52,803 nt of DNA from Bremia lactucae (GCF_004359215.1 NC_090617.1:3382110-3434912), one strand, 5' to 3'; shown: positions 9,568 to 20,989, numbered from the stretch's first letter. Translations and numbers: made by a program. Notes: generated by a model not told the origin, from the sequence alone.

Positions 9568-10706
9568 TTAACGAGGTTGCTGACGTTCCAGCATCAAAAG
9601 ACGGTTTTGAACCGCCTCAATAGAGCCCTCAACCAGAGCAAGGCCCTCGCGAAGATGTTTTACCTCGTGCTTTAGAGCATCAAATGCTTCCGTCGAGATT
9701 TCGGCCCCATTCGCGCAGCTTAATGCGCGAGGGAACCATCACTTCACGTGAAGAAAATTTTAAAGCGACGTCGTCGTAAGGCCCGATACCGATATCTTGT
9801 GAAATCGCTGAGCTACCCCTCTTCTGAAATATCTTGGGAATTTGAGGTACATCTTCGGCAAGATTGCCCGTACGCCATTGAAGTTCTTGAGCGCCAAGGT
9901 CAGGGTCAATTTGCTTCAAACGACACTTCCCACCACTAAAAGTGATCTATAGCCTCAGTGCGGCTTCGACCCATGGTATCACGGTCAGCCGAAGCACTGA
10001 AATATTGCCTGGTCCTCGTTTTATGGCATAAATGTAGAACGTAATTGGCATTTGGCCTTAAGCTTGACGAAATCGAAGCGAAGCTTCCATTCCAAACGAA
10101 CTTTAGCCACATCCCCAGACTCTCAAATATTCCGTTAATTGCGGAGGCGGCTGGCCCGATGGATCCAGCTCTCAAATGAAACTTCGCTATTACTTCTTGC
10201 TTCGTTCGAAATTTCTCTCGTTGAGGTCACTGAAGCCCCACGGACTTGATCACGCAAACGCGTTAGATACTGACTTCGTGTCATTACCTTTGTCGTAAGG
10301 TATCGCTCATGAAGAGCGTCGCGAGCAGCGATCTTGCCGGCGTCCTCGCCGGGTCACCGGAGATCCAGATGGCCAAACTGTGATCCGCGATCTATTTTAG
10401 ATGCTCTTCCGCACTAAGCGGAGTATATCTATATTCACAATGAGCTTTAGCTTTCGTGTTCTCGGCAGCTCGACGACGAGCTTGTTCCTCTATGAGAATT
10501 GTCCGCTCTTGCTCTTTATCGAGCGGATTCGCAATATTGTTGGACTCATTGTCCTGTGTCTTGCTCAATTCAGTTAAGACATCAGCGGCACCACGTTCTG
10601 GGAACGGAATTGGGACCCGCCGACGTTCATCCGGAGGAGAAGGCGTGTAAGAGCGACGCTCTTGTTCCTCATCCATTCATGGAGCGTGACTTTTAAAGTC
10701 CACCAA
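9568..10706 (-). pseudogene. antisense gene between pol and 3' LTR, family C (C1)
   Basis: Minus-strand counterpart of 49168-50341. It reads TPSPPDERRRVPIPFPERGAA, an Arg/Glu-rich segment, then after a stop (10392) and a one-base deletion a block with DALHERYLTTKVMTRSQYLT near 10270-10320, then WIHRASRLRN, and a C-terminal LVEGSIEAVQNRLLMLERQQ coiled-coil-like tail ending about 9570. The start ATG present in C2 is changed here (CAA instead of CAT on plus). Compared with C2, many differences fall at third positions of these minus-strand codons. Function unknown. Confidence 0.55.
9748..9939 (+). pseudogene. chromodomain at pol C-terminus (C1)
   Basis: ATG-started frame of 63 residues: KKILKRRRRKARYRYLVK followed by SYPSSEISWEFE, the aromatic and W(E) pattern of a chromodomain as in chromoviruses. 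It matches 49355-49540 in C2. Expected to target integration to chromatin. It is cut off from the integrase by frame breaks, so it is a remnant. The antisense gene runs through it on the other strand. Confidence 0.65.
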
Positions 10707-10859
10707 TCCCTCATTGTCGAGGAAGGTGCTAAGAGTCTGTGACTCGCGCTGATTGTCATAGGACAAAGGAATGCAAATCACTACCAAACAGTTGACTGTT
10801 TATGTCTCAACCTGAAAGAGGAAATGAAACGAATGTTGTCACTCGGTGTCAACAGTCTG

Positions 10860-10884
10860 ATGGGGGGTGTAACGTGACACACAT
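10860..10884 (+). other. polypurine tract and 17-bp 3' LTR stub (C1)
   Basis: GATGGGGGG followed by TGTAACGTGACACACAT, matching the start of LTR-C (TGTAATGGGGCACACAT), then abruptly a family-B-like protease sequence. It marks a truncation breakpoint. Confidence 0.6.
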
Positions 10885-10944
10885 AGGCTCACTGGAAGAT
10901 CGCAGCCTCAATTTCATTGAGCGCGATATACCTCTAGCGAGGAT

Positions 10945-11040
10945 GGCACAAAAATATTATATATATTATTTATCTTTCCAATATTACCAAATTTGGTAAT
11001 ATTGACGCAATAGGACCATGCCTCTGACACTCGTAAGAAT
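10945..11040. repeat. small palindrome-bearing insertion in G2
   Basis: About 95 bp interrupt the protease segment relative to related copies. It holds a perfect 24-bp palindrome at 10980-11003 (half-site AATATTACCAAA) followed by TTGACGCAATAGGAC, resembling part of LTR-B (24074-24110). Probably a rearranged LTR-B piece or a small fold-back element. Confidence 0.4.
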
Positions 11041-11189
11041 GTCTTTTCAAGTACACCTAGCAACGAAGCATCTGTGACTTTAAGAAACGTATAGTTAGTA
11101 TCCAACACACATTAAAGGGCAAACAGTACGATGCTGATTTTATCGTACTGGATTTGGATGACAAATTTGATGTCATCGTAGGATTACCA

Positions 11190-11502
11190 TGTTAGAACAT
11201 ATCGTTTTTGACAGGCCGACAAGAGCGTTAGAGTCAACTGCGACAAGTTGCACCCACCTGAATGGCTAATGATTGTGACAGTTTGACAGATGCGACGAGC
11301 CGACGTTATCGTCACGTTGGAACATCAGTATGGCATAACAGGGAAAGACAGTCACCATGTGGACCTCTGTCATGGTCAATTTATAGTGCAACTGATGTGC
11401 ATATTGTAGTGTTGCCGAATGAGAGTACGCAATGCTGAACATATTTTACTTTTACTTCCTACACCTCTTGCACAAGTGCAACAGATGACCTATCGTACAA
11501 CA
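11190..11502 (+). repeat. Copia 5' LTR
   Basis: 313 bp, from TGTTAGAACATATCG to CCTATCGTACAACA. It pairs with 16221-16538. Confidence 0.92.
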
Positions 11503-11519
11503 GGTTGTGAGCCCAACGG
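11503..11519 (+). other. Copia primer binding site, internal tRNA-iMet type
   Basis: GGTTGTGAGCCCAACGG directly after the LTR resembles the complement of an initiator-Met anticodon stem-loop (GGTTATGAGCC / GGTTATGGGCC). Drosophila copia is known to be primed by a half-molecule of tRNA-iMet at such a site. The match is by eye with at least one mismatch. Confidence 0.45.
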
Positions 11520-11769
11520 ACGTATTGTTAGCGCAGCCAAACAAGCTGTACCTATCAAGTAAGTCGACAATGCCCGTGGCAGCACTGGGGAAGGTGCTGG
11601 TTATGTTCGGGGACTTATCCAGTCGGATGAATCGAATGGAGGTCTCCCAGTGAAAGCAAGCCATTAAGCACCGGAAAGACTCCGCGGAGTCGAGTGCCTT
11701 TGGTTCGGCCCCGGGAGCCGGAGGACGGATAATGCCAGGCCTTTGAGCTTACCCTATACCCCAAGATGA

Positions 11770-12660
11770 CACCAAACGACATGTCGCCGGCTACATACTT
11801 TGGAGCCAGACAATACGAAGCTTATGTTCAAGGGCTTCAAGCAGGCCAGGTTGCAGCAGACCTCAACATGAGATAGACACCGGACACCGTAAATCTTATG
11901 GCGGGGTGCAAGGCTACCACCATGGTGTGGGTATGCCGAACATGGCGCACGTCAACCCGAGACCACAGATTGCGGGCGCTACAGTTTTCGACGGCAAGGA
12001 GCTATGCCATGGTCTTGGTAGTGTTTTTCTCGGATGGGGCATGGAATTTGTGCGCCAAGTCGGGTTCGCAGAGCGCGCGTGTGGATTTTTGTGGGTGGAG
12101 GATATCAAGGTTGATGTCCTAGGACAAAACTTGGCCGGAAAGGCGCAGATGTATTACCGTCGGCAGGTTGAGACTTGGTGGTCTGAAAGCCATGCACTAG
12201 AGCATGCTATGCAAAGGTCATTCAAGAACTTCAGCACCAAGATCACAGCTGTCCAGAGTATGAAGTTGTGTACGGAGCCGAAGGCAGCTCACAGAAGTTG
12301 GACGGACCACTTCTTATACATAATCAATGTCAGTGATGCGTGCGGAGGGGCGGAACCCTCGTGTTGGACAACATTGCCCATTATGTGAAACCGCACATGC
12401 GAATGACCATGTTGTTCATTTGGACATTCACCGAACCGATTGCTTACACCAAGCTGAAGAGCTGGCACAATTTGCACAGTCACGGAAGTTGACAATCGTG
12501 CAAAGCATCATGGGCGCGACGTGTTTAACACTGTCGAGCGAGCAAAGGAGTCGAAGGATAAGGCTAAGGTCAAGTTGAAGACATCGTTCAATGAAGGTGA
12601 TCAATGCACATGATACAAGTGCGGGGAAACCGGACACCTCAAATCGATATACCACCTATT
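11770..12660 (+). pseudogene. gag: Copia gag
   Basis: The frame at 11906-12388 gives the Copia-type gag core, including LGQNLAGKAQMYYRRQVETWW and a RSWTDHFLYI block; related frames begin near 11766. At about 12604-12650 a degraded zinc knuckle reads C-T-stop-YKCGETGHLKSIY, with a stop inside and the last Cys lost. Role in particle assembly. Non-functional. Confidence 0.65.
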
Positions 12661-12699
12661 AAAGTAAAAAAATGTAAGGGCAAGCTTTACGTTCGCAAT

Positions 12700-13700
12700 T
12701 GGCAACCATTGGAACCTCGACAGTGGCTCCAGCAGGTACCTGGTCAATGACCTCCATCTGGTAGAAGACACAACGGATTGTCAAATGAGAGTTTGACGGC
12801 AACCACTTACGGAGATGTGCTGCGAATTACCAAACAAGAAAGTGCAAACATTGAGGTTATCGCACTTAAAGTCGTGAACACCATACGACTCCTCGATGTT
12901 CAGTACGCCGCAAACCTCGAGCGTAACATCATTTCGTATGTTTAATTCGAGGGTAAATTTGAGGTTAAAGGATACGTACTTGAATCTCGAGGATATTGAC
13001 TACTAGGTTTGGAAGTATATGTGATGGGACCCGTGAAAAATGCCTACAGTTCACCACGGTAGGCGATGATGGCGGCACTCAATGCACCTGAATATAAATC
13101 CAATTGGGATGTTCAGAGTGGCATCTTGATGCTTTTCATTGCCGCTTGGGTCACCTGTGTCTTAATGCTATCATCAAGATGGCCAAAGAACCGGCGTCAG
13201 CTATCAGGCTGATGGACATGGCGCGCATGCATTGCTTGCCTGTGCTCAAGGAAAGCAAGCGAAAGTGTCGCAGTCGAAGAGGAACACGGGAATAAAGAAT
13301 GAATTCTCCCATCAATGTGATAGGTGGAGTAATGCTCCGACTCAAAGGTCCGATGACCTTCAGGGGTCGTTTGGGCAACCGCTACCTGGTCAACTTCATT
13401 GACTACTGATCGAAAACTGTCGTGTGTTTTTAGCAAAATTCCAGGAGGTTGCTGCACTCAAGTTCAAGCATTTCCTCGTGGGGTTTTTGAACGAGAGTTC
13501 AATTGCAGCGTCCACTGCTACGCACGGACGGGGTGATGAATACAAGACACTGGACGTGTTTTGAAAAGCGACAAAGGTCTCACGTCATGCAAGGGAAGCC
13601 AGAAATCAAGCCAGTTATGGCAAGGCTGAACGGATGCATCGGACTGTCATGATCATGGTACGAAACATGGTATTAGCCTCGAATCTACCTCTATTTTCCT
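12700..13700 (+). pseudogene. pol: Copia protease/pre-integrase/integrase
   Basis: A GAG-pre-integrase module is visible at 13104-13295 (FHCRLGHLCLNAIIKMAKEP, the HHCC-type zinc-binding start). Integrase pieces follow: GNRYLVNFIDY near 13377 and LLRTDGVMNT near 13520, corresponding to the catalytic Asp residues. Stops occur in each. The glutamate region (ARLNGCIGLS, originally KAERMHRT) is shifted. Confidence 0.6.
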
Positions 13701-13860
13701 GGGCGATGCTACTGAGTACGCGACGTACATTCTAAATTAGGAGCAGAGCACACCAAGTCGAACTCTGGTGAAGTGTCCCCAATGGAATTTTTGACGAAGA
13801 AGGTGCCTTTGCTGAGCGACATCGTGGTGTTCAGTTCTGCGTGCACGATGCATAAAAAAA

Positions 13861-14210
13861 GCAATAGAGGTAGGCCGTTTCTCACTCTTGACTCCAGAAC
13901 TACTGCAGTCGCAAACAAGTCACTACCATCCTCAATACCGCTTTCTAATTAACAACTCAGAATATCTTTCTTTACGAAGCTAATCAAAAAAGCAATAGAG
14001 GTAGGCCGTTTCTCACTCTTGACTCCAGAACTACTGCAGTCGCGAACAAGTCACTACCATCCTCAATACCGCTTTCTAATTAACAACTCAGAACGAATGT
14101 TTCTTATTATTAATTCCAGAATTACTGCAATCACAAACAAGTAACTATCTTTCTTAACGAAGCTAATCAAAAAGGAAGTAGAGGTAGGCCGTTTCTCACT
14201 CTTGACTCAT
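13861..14210 (+). repeat. 131-bp tandem duplication inside the Copia element
   Basis: A segment starting GCAATAGAGGTAGGCCG at 13861 recurs at 13992 (period 131), with essentially one base change over about 110 bp, and again in diverged form with GGAAGTAGAGGTAGGCCG at 14174. The units share CTTGACTCCAGAACTACTGC and TTACGAAGCTAATCAAAAA. They interrupt the integrase-RT linker. Confidence 0.85.
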
Positions 14211-14689
14211 CAGGTAAAGCTTTGTTTTTAAACTTAGATGTCAATTCAAGGAACAAGTCACTTACGGAGCGCGGGAAAGCAGCCTTAATCGCTGGCAAAA
14301 GTGACGAGACGAAGGGGTACAAAGTGTATATTCCCAAGGATAAGGTGATTGGGATGACACAATTTGTTCGAACATCGGACGCTGTCTGATGAACAATATG
14401 GAAAGCTCAAGTCTTACCTGGAAAGAGTCGACAATCAGGAGGAGATACCCAAAGCTTATCAACCCGACGTTAAAGTACATTCAAGTGTCAGGGACGGGTG
14501 ACGAAAGCTCGCAACGGCCGGAAGTCCAGATGGACTAGAGAACGGCATAGTTGGTCGATCAGCAGACAATAGCCTAGAGAGCCTTCAAAGAATCTACCAA
14601 AACATGCAAAACCTCAAACACTATGGTGAAGCAATCAGAAGTGAAAACTGTAGCAGTGGGCAAATGCCGTTCCAGAAGAATTGAACGCC

Positions 14690-16200
14690 TTCAAATCGAA
14701 CGACGTTTGGACACCTTAAGGTGCGCATGTCTTGCACAAGTGGGTCTACAAGTCAAGACTGATGCTAAGGGGGACATCGAATGATACAAGGCTCGTCTGG
14801 TTGTCTGTGGAAACGAACAAGTGGTCGGTGTGGATTACACGCTCACGTTTGCCGCTGTCATGTTTTTTGGTACGGTGAAGTTATCTCTGGTGCTCTCCAG
14901 ACGATTAAACGTACCGGCTCGACATGGCGACGTACCGAATGCGTATATCAAAGCAGAAAAGGAGGAGCGCCTGGAATTATACAGGAAGTTGCCTAAAGGG
15001 ACAGTTCTAAAGGACCAGGAGCTCAAGGCTTTCGGAGTGAAGATCTCAAGCAATCGGGCCCTCCTGTTGAAAAAGCTATTAAATGGCCTTGAGCGGGATA
15101 AACGACTATGGAGCAAATTGTTTGATTCAAGCAGGGTCAGGGAGGTTTTAAGCAAGGCACCACAGACATGGGCCTGCACAACAAGTACAAAAGCGGTACG
15201 TTCACGGTGGTGGTGTCTATGTCGATGACCTATAGGTCACTTGCATCAAACAGAGCGCTGTGGATGATATTTTTGTGGAGATACATTCATTGTCCATCAA
15301 AGACTAGAAACTTGTTAATAAGTTTCAAGAGCTGCAAATTGGACTGAACGACACAACGGGATACGTTTTGGATCAAGAGATCATGATCAAGCTACTGAAG
15401 GAGTTCGGACTGCAACGAGAAAACGGGGTACGGACCCCAATCAGAGACGAATGCAACACGAAAGATAAAGAAGATTTCGACTACTTTCCTGCCAATGGTG
15501 CGCGAAAGGTGAGCCAAGTGCGAAGTCGTTTCAGTCTCTGACTGGAAGCCTGCTATGGATTGCAAGATGCACGCGCCCATATATTTGTTTTGCTGTGCAC
15601 AAGGCCACGCAACGGACGCGCAAGCCAACGATGAAATATTGGAAGACTGCGAAGCGAATCGTGAGGCACTTAAAGAAGTCGTAGGATTCGAAGATTCAAA
15701 TAAACGGTGTTGGACCGACGTCCGAGGATGTTTGAATCGAATGTTGAAGCGATACGAATTTCGCCGCCGACAAGTCGGACCGCAAGTCCGTGTCCGGGTG
15801 TATGCTCACATTGGATGAGCCGTTGTCATGTGGTTGGGCGAAAAACAATCCGGAGTATTGTTGAGCACGATGGAGGCGGAATTCATATTTTGTCCGCAAG
15901 CTGGACAAGAGCTGTTAGGTTTAAAGGAGTTGTTCGGGAAGCTGAAACTACCCGTGAAGGAGACCATGCCAATGTGGGTAGACAATCAAGCTGCGATCAA
16001 GCAACTCAAGTGTGAGAAGAATACTTCAATCGCAAAGCGTCTCGACATACAATTCAAGTTTATACGCCACTGCGTTTAAGAAGGAGTCGTGGAGACAAGG
16101 TTCGTCAAGTCAAAGGGGACATGATGGCAGACATATTGACGAAGGCGTTACCGGCACAAAGGATGCACGATTTGCGTGATGTTCAAGTTGATGGGCATCC
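14690..16200 (+). pseudogene. pol: Copia reverse transcriptase and RNase H
   Basis: RT fragments run from about 14700 (LVVCGNEQVVGVDYTLTFA) through PARHGDVPNAYIKAEKEE to GVYVDDL at about 15213-15233, the catalytic YVDD, followed at once by a stop. RNase H is the clearest part: 15828-16079 encodes LLSTMEAEF and WVDNQAAIKQL, and ADILTKALPAQRMHDL at about 16129-16175 is the usual Copia C-terminus. Frames are broken near 15300, 15540 and 15640. Inactive. Confidence 0.8.
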
Positions 16201-16220
16201 AGGAAGCAGATAAGTAGGCG

Positions 16221-16538
16221 TGTTAGAAACTATCGTTTTTGACAGGTCGAAAAGGGCGTTGAACTCAACTGCGAAAATTTGTACCTGGTAGGTCGCGACC
16301 TACCTGAATGGCTAATGATTGTGACAATTTGACATATACGACGAGCTGACTTTATCGGCACGTCAAAACGTCAGGATGGCATAACAAGGAGAGACGGTCA
16401 CCATGTGGAGCTCGTCTCATGGTCAAGTTGCAGTGCATGTTGTAGTGTTGACGAATGAGTGTACGTAATGCTAAATATATTTTACTTTTACTTCCTACAC
16501 CTCTTGCACAAATGCAATAGACAACCTATCGTACAACA
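16221..16538 (+). repeat. Copia 3' LTR
   Basis: 318 bp, TGTTAGAAACTATCG to CCTATCGTACAACA. It carries an extra segment near TGGTAGGTCGCGACCTACC, an inverted repeat absent from the 5' LTR. Confidence 0.92.
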
Positions 16539-19516
16539 TACCATGGCTCAGAAAGTACTAGTCATGCATAATCTGGCAGCATCAAGCCATGCCGACGCCA
16601 GCGTCTCGTTCATCTGACGAACATCTTGAAGTGTCCACAATCCTGTGGATGCCCTACGAGTGAGTGGGATGGCCACACTCGTGGTTCGGTCGTTTGCACG
16701 ACTGCACAAGACCTCAGTATGATAACCTATCACACTGTGGAGTTAGGTTTCGATGCCTGTGCACAAGCACAGGCTGCGTCGAAGTTCGACTACTCAAATA
16801 AGTTGAGTGGGACTACACAAAGATTTTATGCTACAAAAGAAACATCCAAAAAAAATATTCAACGCCTATTTATAAGTGAAAGCGCGAAAGTCCTAGATCG
16901 ACTTACAGGTCGGTCGTAGGAGATCTCGCTATAGTTGCGCAATCAAAGCTAGAGGAAGTTGGAGAAGATACTTTTGAATAAAAGTTGAGGGAATAAGCTC
17001 CCAAGAATCTTAGGGAAAATGTCCTCAGAACCTGTGTCAAAGGTTTCCAGGTTAAAATTTCTTGGAGATAAGTTCCAAAGAGAAAACTGAGACATTAAAT
17101 GTCGTAGTAAACAACGGATTAAGTGTAGGCGCTTATACACATAATCTAATAGCGCCATCGAATTTTCGTTCGGAGATAACTTAATTGCAAACGCTAGAAT
17201 CGAAACGGTTCTTGCATGAACTGCGTAGTGGCAAAGTCAAGCAGATCTGCGTACTTGTCACAGATGACAAGCACTGGACGATATTCGGTCGGCAATAGTA
17301 TTTCCTGAGAACAAACGGGTTCTCAGTAGCTCATCCATGGACGAATGTGTCCTCGGTGAGAAGACTCGGATTGAACGCTTCACGTTGCCATCCTGGGAGT
17401 CTCCAAAGACATATCCTTTAAATTAGGATTTGATCAAATTGAAGAATTGATTTCCTGAATCCATACCGTGCAAGTTGGCTAAGGATAAAGGCACTCGACA
17501 CGAAATCGACCCAATATTAAATTCGAAATACTGTGTCATGATGCAGTAGTCAGTTGCCTCGTGAACAAGTATTAGCGATCGACAAATTCTTTACGATCGC
17601 TTAGCAGCGGGTTATATGAGGGAGTCAATTTCCTTCACATGGCCGCTGCTAAGCGATATATAGCTTCCGCACCTTTGCGTACGTAAGCAACAGGAGGGTG
17701 GCGAATAGCTTACGCACTACAGGCTCAAACGCCGATACCAGGAAAAGACGTAATCATTGATGGTATATTAAAGAGTACCATCTTCTCGTCAATGGATCTG
17801 CAAGGTTGGATTCTATCAGATCCTTATGCATGAACAAGATATTCCGTTCACAGCAGTAAGCACCCCAAGCGGCATGCTATGGGAGTGGCTAGTCATGCCA
17901 CAAGGACTTAGTAATGCCCCTGCGATATGTAATAGATATGTAACCAATATGTTGAGATCGGTGCGGAATTTTGCACCAAGTTATTTGATTACGTCTTCGT
18001 GCATAAAAGCCACGAATCAAAAGCGGGACGTTGAAGTATATCGAGCCCACGTCCGAAAGGTTCTTACACTTATGCGTAAGCACAAGTTGTATGCAACTCG
18101 CAAGACGTGTATACTCTCCGCTAGCAAAATACCACTTCTTGGGTGCATCGTGTGTAAACACGGTGTACCATCGGATCCGGAAAAGATCAAGGCGATCACC
18201 GACTAATTGTGCCAGTCAATGCAATGTAAAGGGACTACGAAAGTTCTTCGGCTTCGCGGCGTGCTTACATGAGTACTCTGGCAATTACGCCGAAATGAAA
18301 GAAAATATTTCTACTTTGTTGAGGTCATGGAACGCTGATTGTCAGCGTTCCTTTGAAAGAATCATGCCAAGCTGTTGCAATCGCCAATATTGGCGATTGG
18401 AGGACCAAGACAGGCCTTTCATGCTGTCTGTGACGCAATCTATTACGCAATCGACGTGCGTTAATGCAATATGATACAGACGATTCGAGCGCGTCGTTCA
18501 CGTCAGCTTCAACCAGCTAGACGCAACTATCCAGTGCATGACAAGTAGCTCCTGGCGACGAGTATGCGCTAGGGTATATCTCTTGGATCATTGTATATAC
18601 GGACCATGCGTCTTCACGCACGGTTGCAAACAGCCACATCTCTCGCAAAGAATGGCGAGATGATTGTCTTCCTTTCGTAGAGTAGACCTTTTCTGTGGAA
18701 AACGAACCAGTACGATTTAACGTCGTTGCTGATGCCCTTTTGCTCCAGCCTGATTTTGATCCAGCTGCGCAAATCAGCAGTGACCATGATCCCAATGTTG
18801 CAATAATTAGTGTTTCATCGTCATAATCACTTGAGACGTTAGAAGATCATATTAAGACAGTAATGTTCCCAAAGATTTGAAAGATTACCTTAGAAATCCA
18901 TTACAACACAACCCTTAGAAGGATGGTCGAAATTGTATCGATACTCAACAAATCAATACACAAACACGCAATGATTTACTGTATTATACAGCTATTGCAG
19001 GCGACATACTTCATCTCGTCATTCCCACCCATAATGATTTGCGTTTACGCATCATATCTTATTACCAATATGTGGTCATCGTGGACGTGAGAAGATCTAT
19101 CTCACAATTAGTCGCGACTCATATAGACCATGCCAATTGGCAAGTACATACGTGCTTGCAAAATTTGTCAACGGGTGAGTTCAGTGCTTCATCCCGTGCT
19201 CCGTTACAATTCTCTCTGTTCAGGCAGAGTGTTGGTAGTCCGTATCTATGGACATCGTCTTCGAATAATTCGAAGACGATCACAAAAATAATGGTATTGT
19301 TGTGTTTGCTGATCGTTTCAGCAAGATGGTACTCCACGGAGTCTATCACAGCTAAACGCTGTGCTTCTGTCTTTGTTGACACGATATTTCGACTCCATGG
19401 ATTATCTCGTGAACTGGTCTTGGATCGAGACCCTAAATTCAAGGCGGAGTTGCCAATCTGTGCTCAAAACTTGGAACACAGTTGAATGTGTCAACTTCTG
19501 ACGATGTGATACAAAT
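16539..19516 (+). pseudogene. pol: Gypsy pol relic of G2
   Basis: Resumes in the protease linker, with the RT from about 17500. The best-preserved RT block is 17826-18206: IPFTAVSTPSGMLWEWLVMPQ, then a shifted catalytic loop (the FDY-VFVH frame is out of register), then KHKLYATRKTCILSASKIPL. RNase H remnants are at 18300-18480 and 18715-18760 (VADAL block). Integrase is at 19039-19485 with LSRELVLDRDPKFKAE. The sequence stops in LNVSTSDD, just before the catalytic Glu region. Broken by many stops. Confidence 0.75.
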
Positions 19517-19937
19517 TATAACGGGGTGTATCTTCAATTAAAATTAACACATAAAGGTTGTTAATTAACATATTATCTAAAAGGTAGAGAATATTACTTT
19601 ACATAGTAATATTCGGAAAGCTAACCCATTTGTAGATATAAGCCATTATATCTACTTGCTTCGCGGTCCAGTCAGCACTGAATGCGCGCAAAGAGAGAGA
19701 CATATATGACTATATTACATGTATTTGTATTAGTTAAAAATTAAGCTAGTATTTTATAAATAGAAACAGAAAATTTAATATATCATTTGCAGTTACTTTT
19801 AACCCTCATTAAAGCAAGTGTTTTTTTTAAGAGAGTCTTCCTCTGCAAGCTTTAGTGAACGTGAAGTGCCGTGAGGCACCACTCACACTGAAGCAGAGCG
19901 AAGTGAACATGTACTGAAGCAGTACAAGTCGGCAGTG
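19517..19937 (+). repeat. LTR, family A (5')
   Basis: Starts TATAACGGGGTGTATC and ends CAAGTCGGCAGTG. The last 10 bp (CCCCGTTACA equivalent) are deleted. It is abutted by the primer site TGGTAGCAC at 19940 and inserted into, or joined to, the integrase of G2. Confidence 0.85.
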
Positions 19938-19977
19938 CCTGGTAGCACTTTGTTGTCCGTCCAAGGACCACAGTTCC

Positions 19978-20005
19978 ATCATCTAACATGGACATGTTAG
20001 ATGAT
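19978..20005 (+). other. 13-bp-arm palindrome in the leader
   Basis: ATCATCTAACATG and CATGTTAGATGAT separated by GA, about 38 bases after the primer site. The homologous structure is at 2099-2122. Confidence 0.55.
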
Positions 20006-20049
20006 AATGGAAAGACGCATCACGTTTCGCGTGCTAGCTACTTCATTCT

Positions 20050-20984
20050 AAGTGTTTAGAAAGGAGTGCGGTCGAACGAATTAGTTTGACCGTACGGAAT
20101 GATGCCATCTTGGCGATGCTGTCCGGTTTGGACAGATATGCCCTCCATTCAGCCATCGCCAAGTTCATACAACATAAACTTGACGAGGCGAAGGAAAAGG
20201 TAGCCTTGCTTAATCAGCAAGGTTCTCAACAGGCAGAACTGTTGAAGGTATAACAGGTACAGACCCCTGTACCTAGGATGACGCACACGCGTTCTCTCGA
20301 AACCTTAAAGATGGCATCTCTAAGTGTAGGGGAGTCGAAGAAGACTTTCTCTGATATTGCCTTGTCGAGTTGGACGATGCCATAAGGGATCGTCACATCG
20401 TCGACGAGCAGATGCAAGTCGCATTTGCTCAGTCAAATTGGCAAGTCGTGCCAAAACTGGGCATTGGGTCTTTAGTTGCGCGACCATACGGCTTTATATC
20501 GCTAGAGGCTTTTAAAACCCGGCTCAAACAGACGTTTGAACCACCAAGGGCTGAGTTCAGAGCTCGTTCAGAGCTTCTGAAACTCAAGCAAGGCAAGCGT
20601 GATGTTCACGCATATACCCAGCTCATACGACTCTTTGCGAGTTGAATTACAAATAACCCAGTTCATGAACACACGTTGATTACGGTGTATATACAAGGTC
20701 TTACGCATGGCCCCGTAAAGACCTACCTGTTCCTCTTGGAAGTGGATACGCGTGAAGAAGCAATATCCGTTGCGGAATAGGAGGACTTAAGCTTTGAACA
20801 TGCTCAAGCTAGTTCGTCATCGTATCGTCCTCCAAGACTACACGAGCTGGGAGGTCCAGAAACTATGGACTTCTCCTATGTCAAAAGCGAGAAGCCTCGT
20901 TTTTCGAGCAATAAGCGATTGCAGAAATGTTATCGCTGCCAAAAATTAGGACACTACGCTCATGAGTGTAGGTAGTGCCCCACG
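20050..20984 (+). pseudogene. gag: Gypsy gag with intact zinc knuckle (family A)
   Basis: Colinear with the minus-strand gag at 1142-2101: ILAMLSGLDRYALHSAIAKF near 20108, LLNQQGSQQAELL near 20205, and the block at 20370-20645 with TRLKQTFEPPRAEFRARSEL. A complete CCHC knuckle, CYRCQKLGHYAHEC, is at 20928-20969. Stops occur near 20252, 20643, 20779 and 20971. Expected to bind element RNA; this copy cannot make full-length Gag. Confidence 0.75.
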
Positions 20985-20989
20985 CCCAG

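Larger units (their letters stand above)
4309..10884 (+). mobile_element. Ty3/Gypsy element C1 (family C), decayed
   Basis: Plus-strand element colinear with C2 (43618-50989): LTR fragment, gag, protease, RT, RNase H, integrase, chromodomain, antisense gene, purine tract. The left LTR jumps at about 4624 directly into gag. The right LTR is reduced to about 17 bp (10868-10884) after the purine tract GATGGGGGG and then joins another Gypsy relic. Numerous stops and frameshifts make it non-autonomous. Confidence 0.85.
11190..16538 (+). mobile_element. Ty1/Copia element with 5-bp target duplication
   Basis: 5.35-kb element bounded by direct LTRs (TGTTAGAA...TCGTACAACA). TACCA occurs immediately before (11185-11189) and after (16539-16543), a 5-bp target-site duplication. 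Internal order is gag, GAG-pre-integrase, integrase, RT, RNase H, which is Copia order. The LTRs differ by many substitutions and an indel, and the internal frames are broken, so the insertion is old. Confidence 0.92.
10885..19516 (+). mobile_element. Gypsy relic G2 interrupted by a Copia insertion
   Basis: Plus-strand Gypsy internal sequence that starts abruptly in the protease (10885), is split at 11189/16539 by the Copia element, and ends in the integrase just after VLDRDPKF (about 19505), where the family-A LTR begins. The protease reading resumes across the insertion: GATGTCATCGTAGGATTACC, then TGGCTCAGAAAGTA after it, as in the uninterrupted copy at 21497-21530. It lacks both LTRs. Confidence 0.75.
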
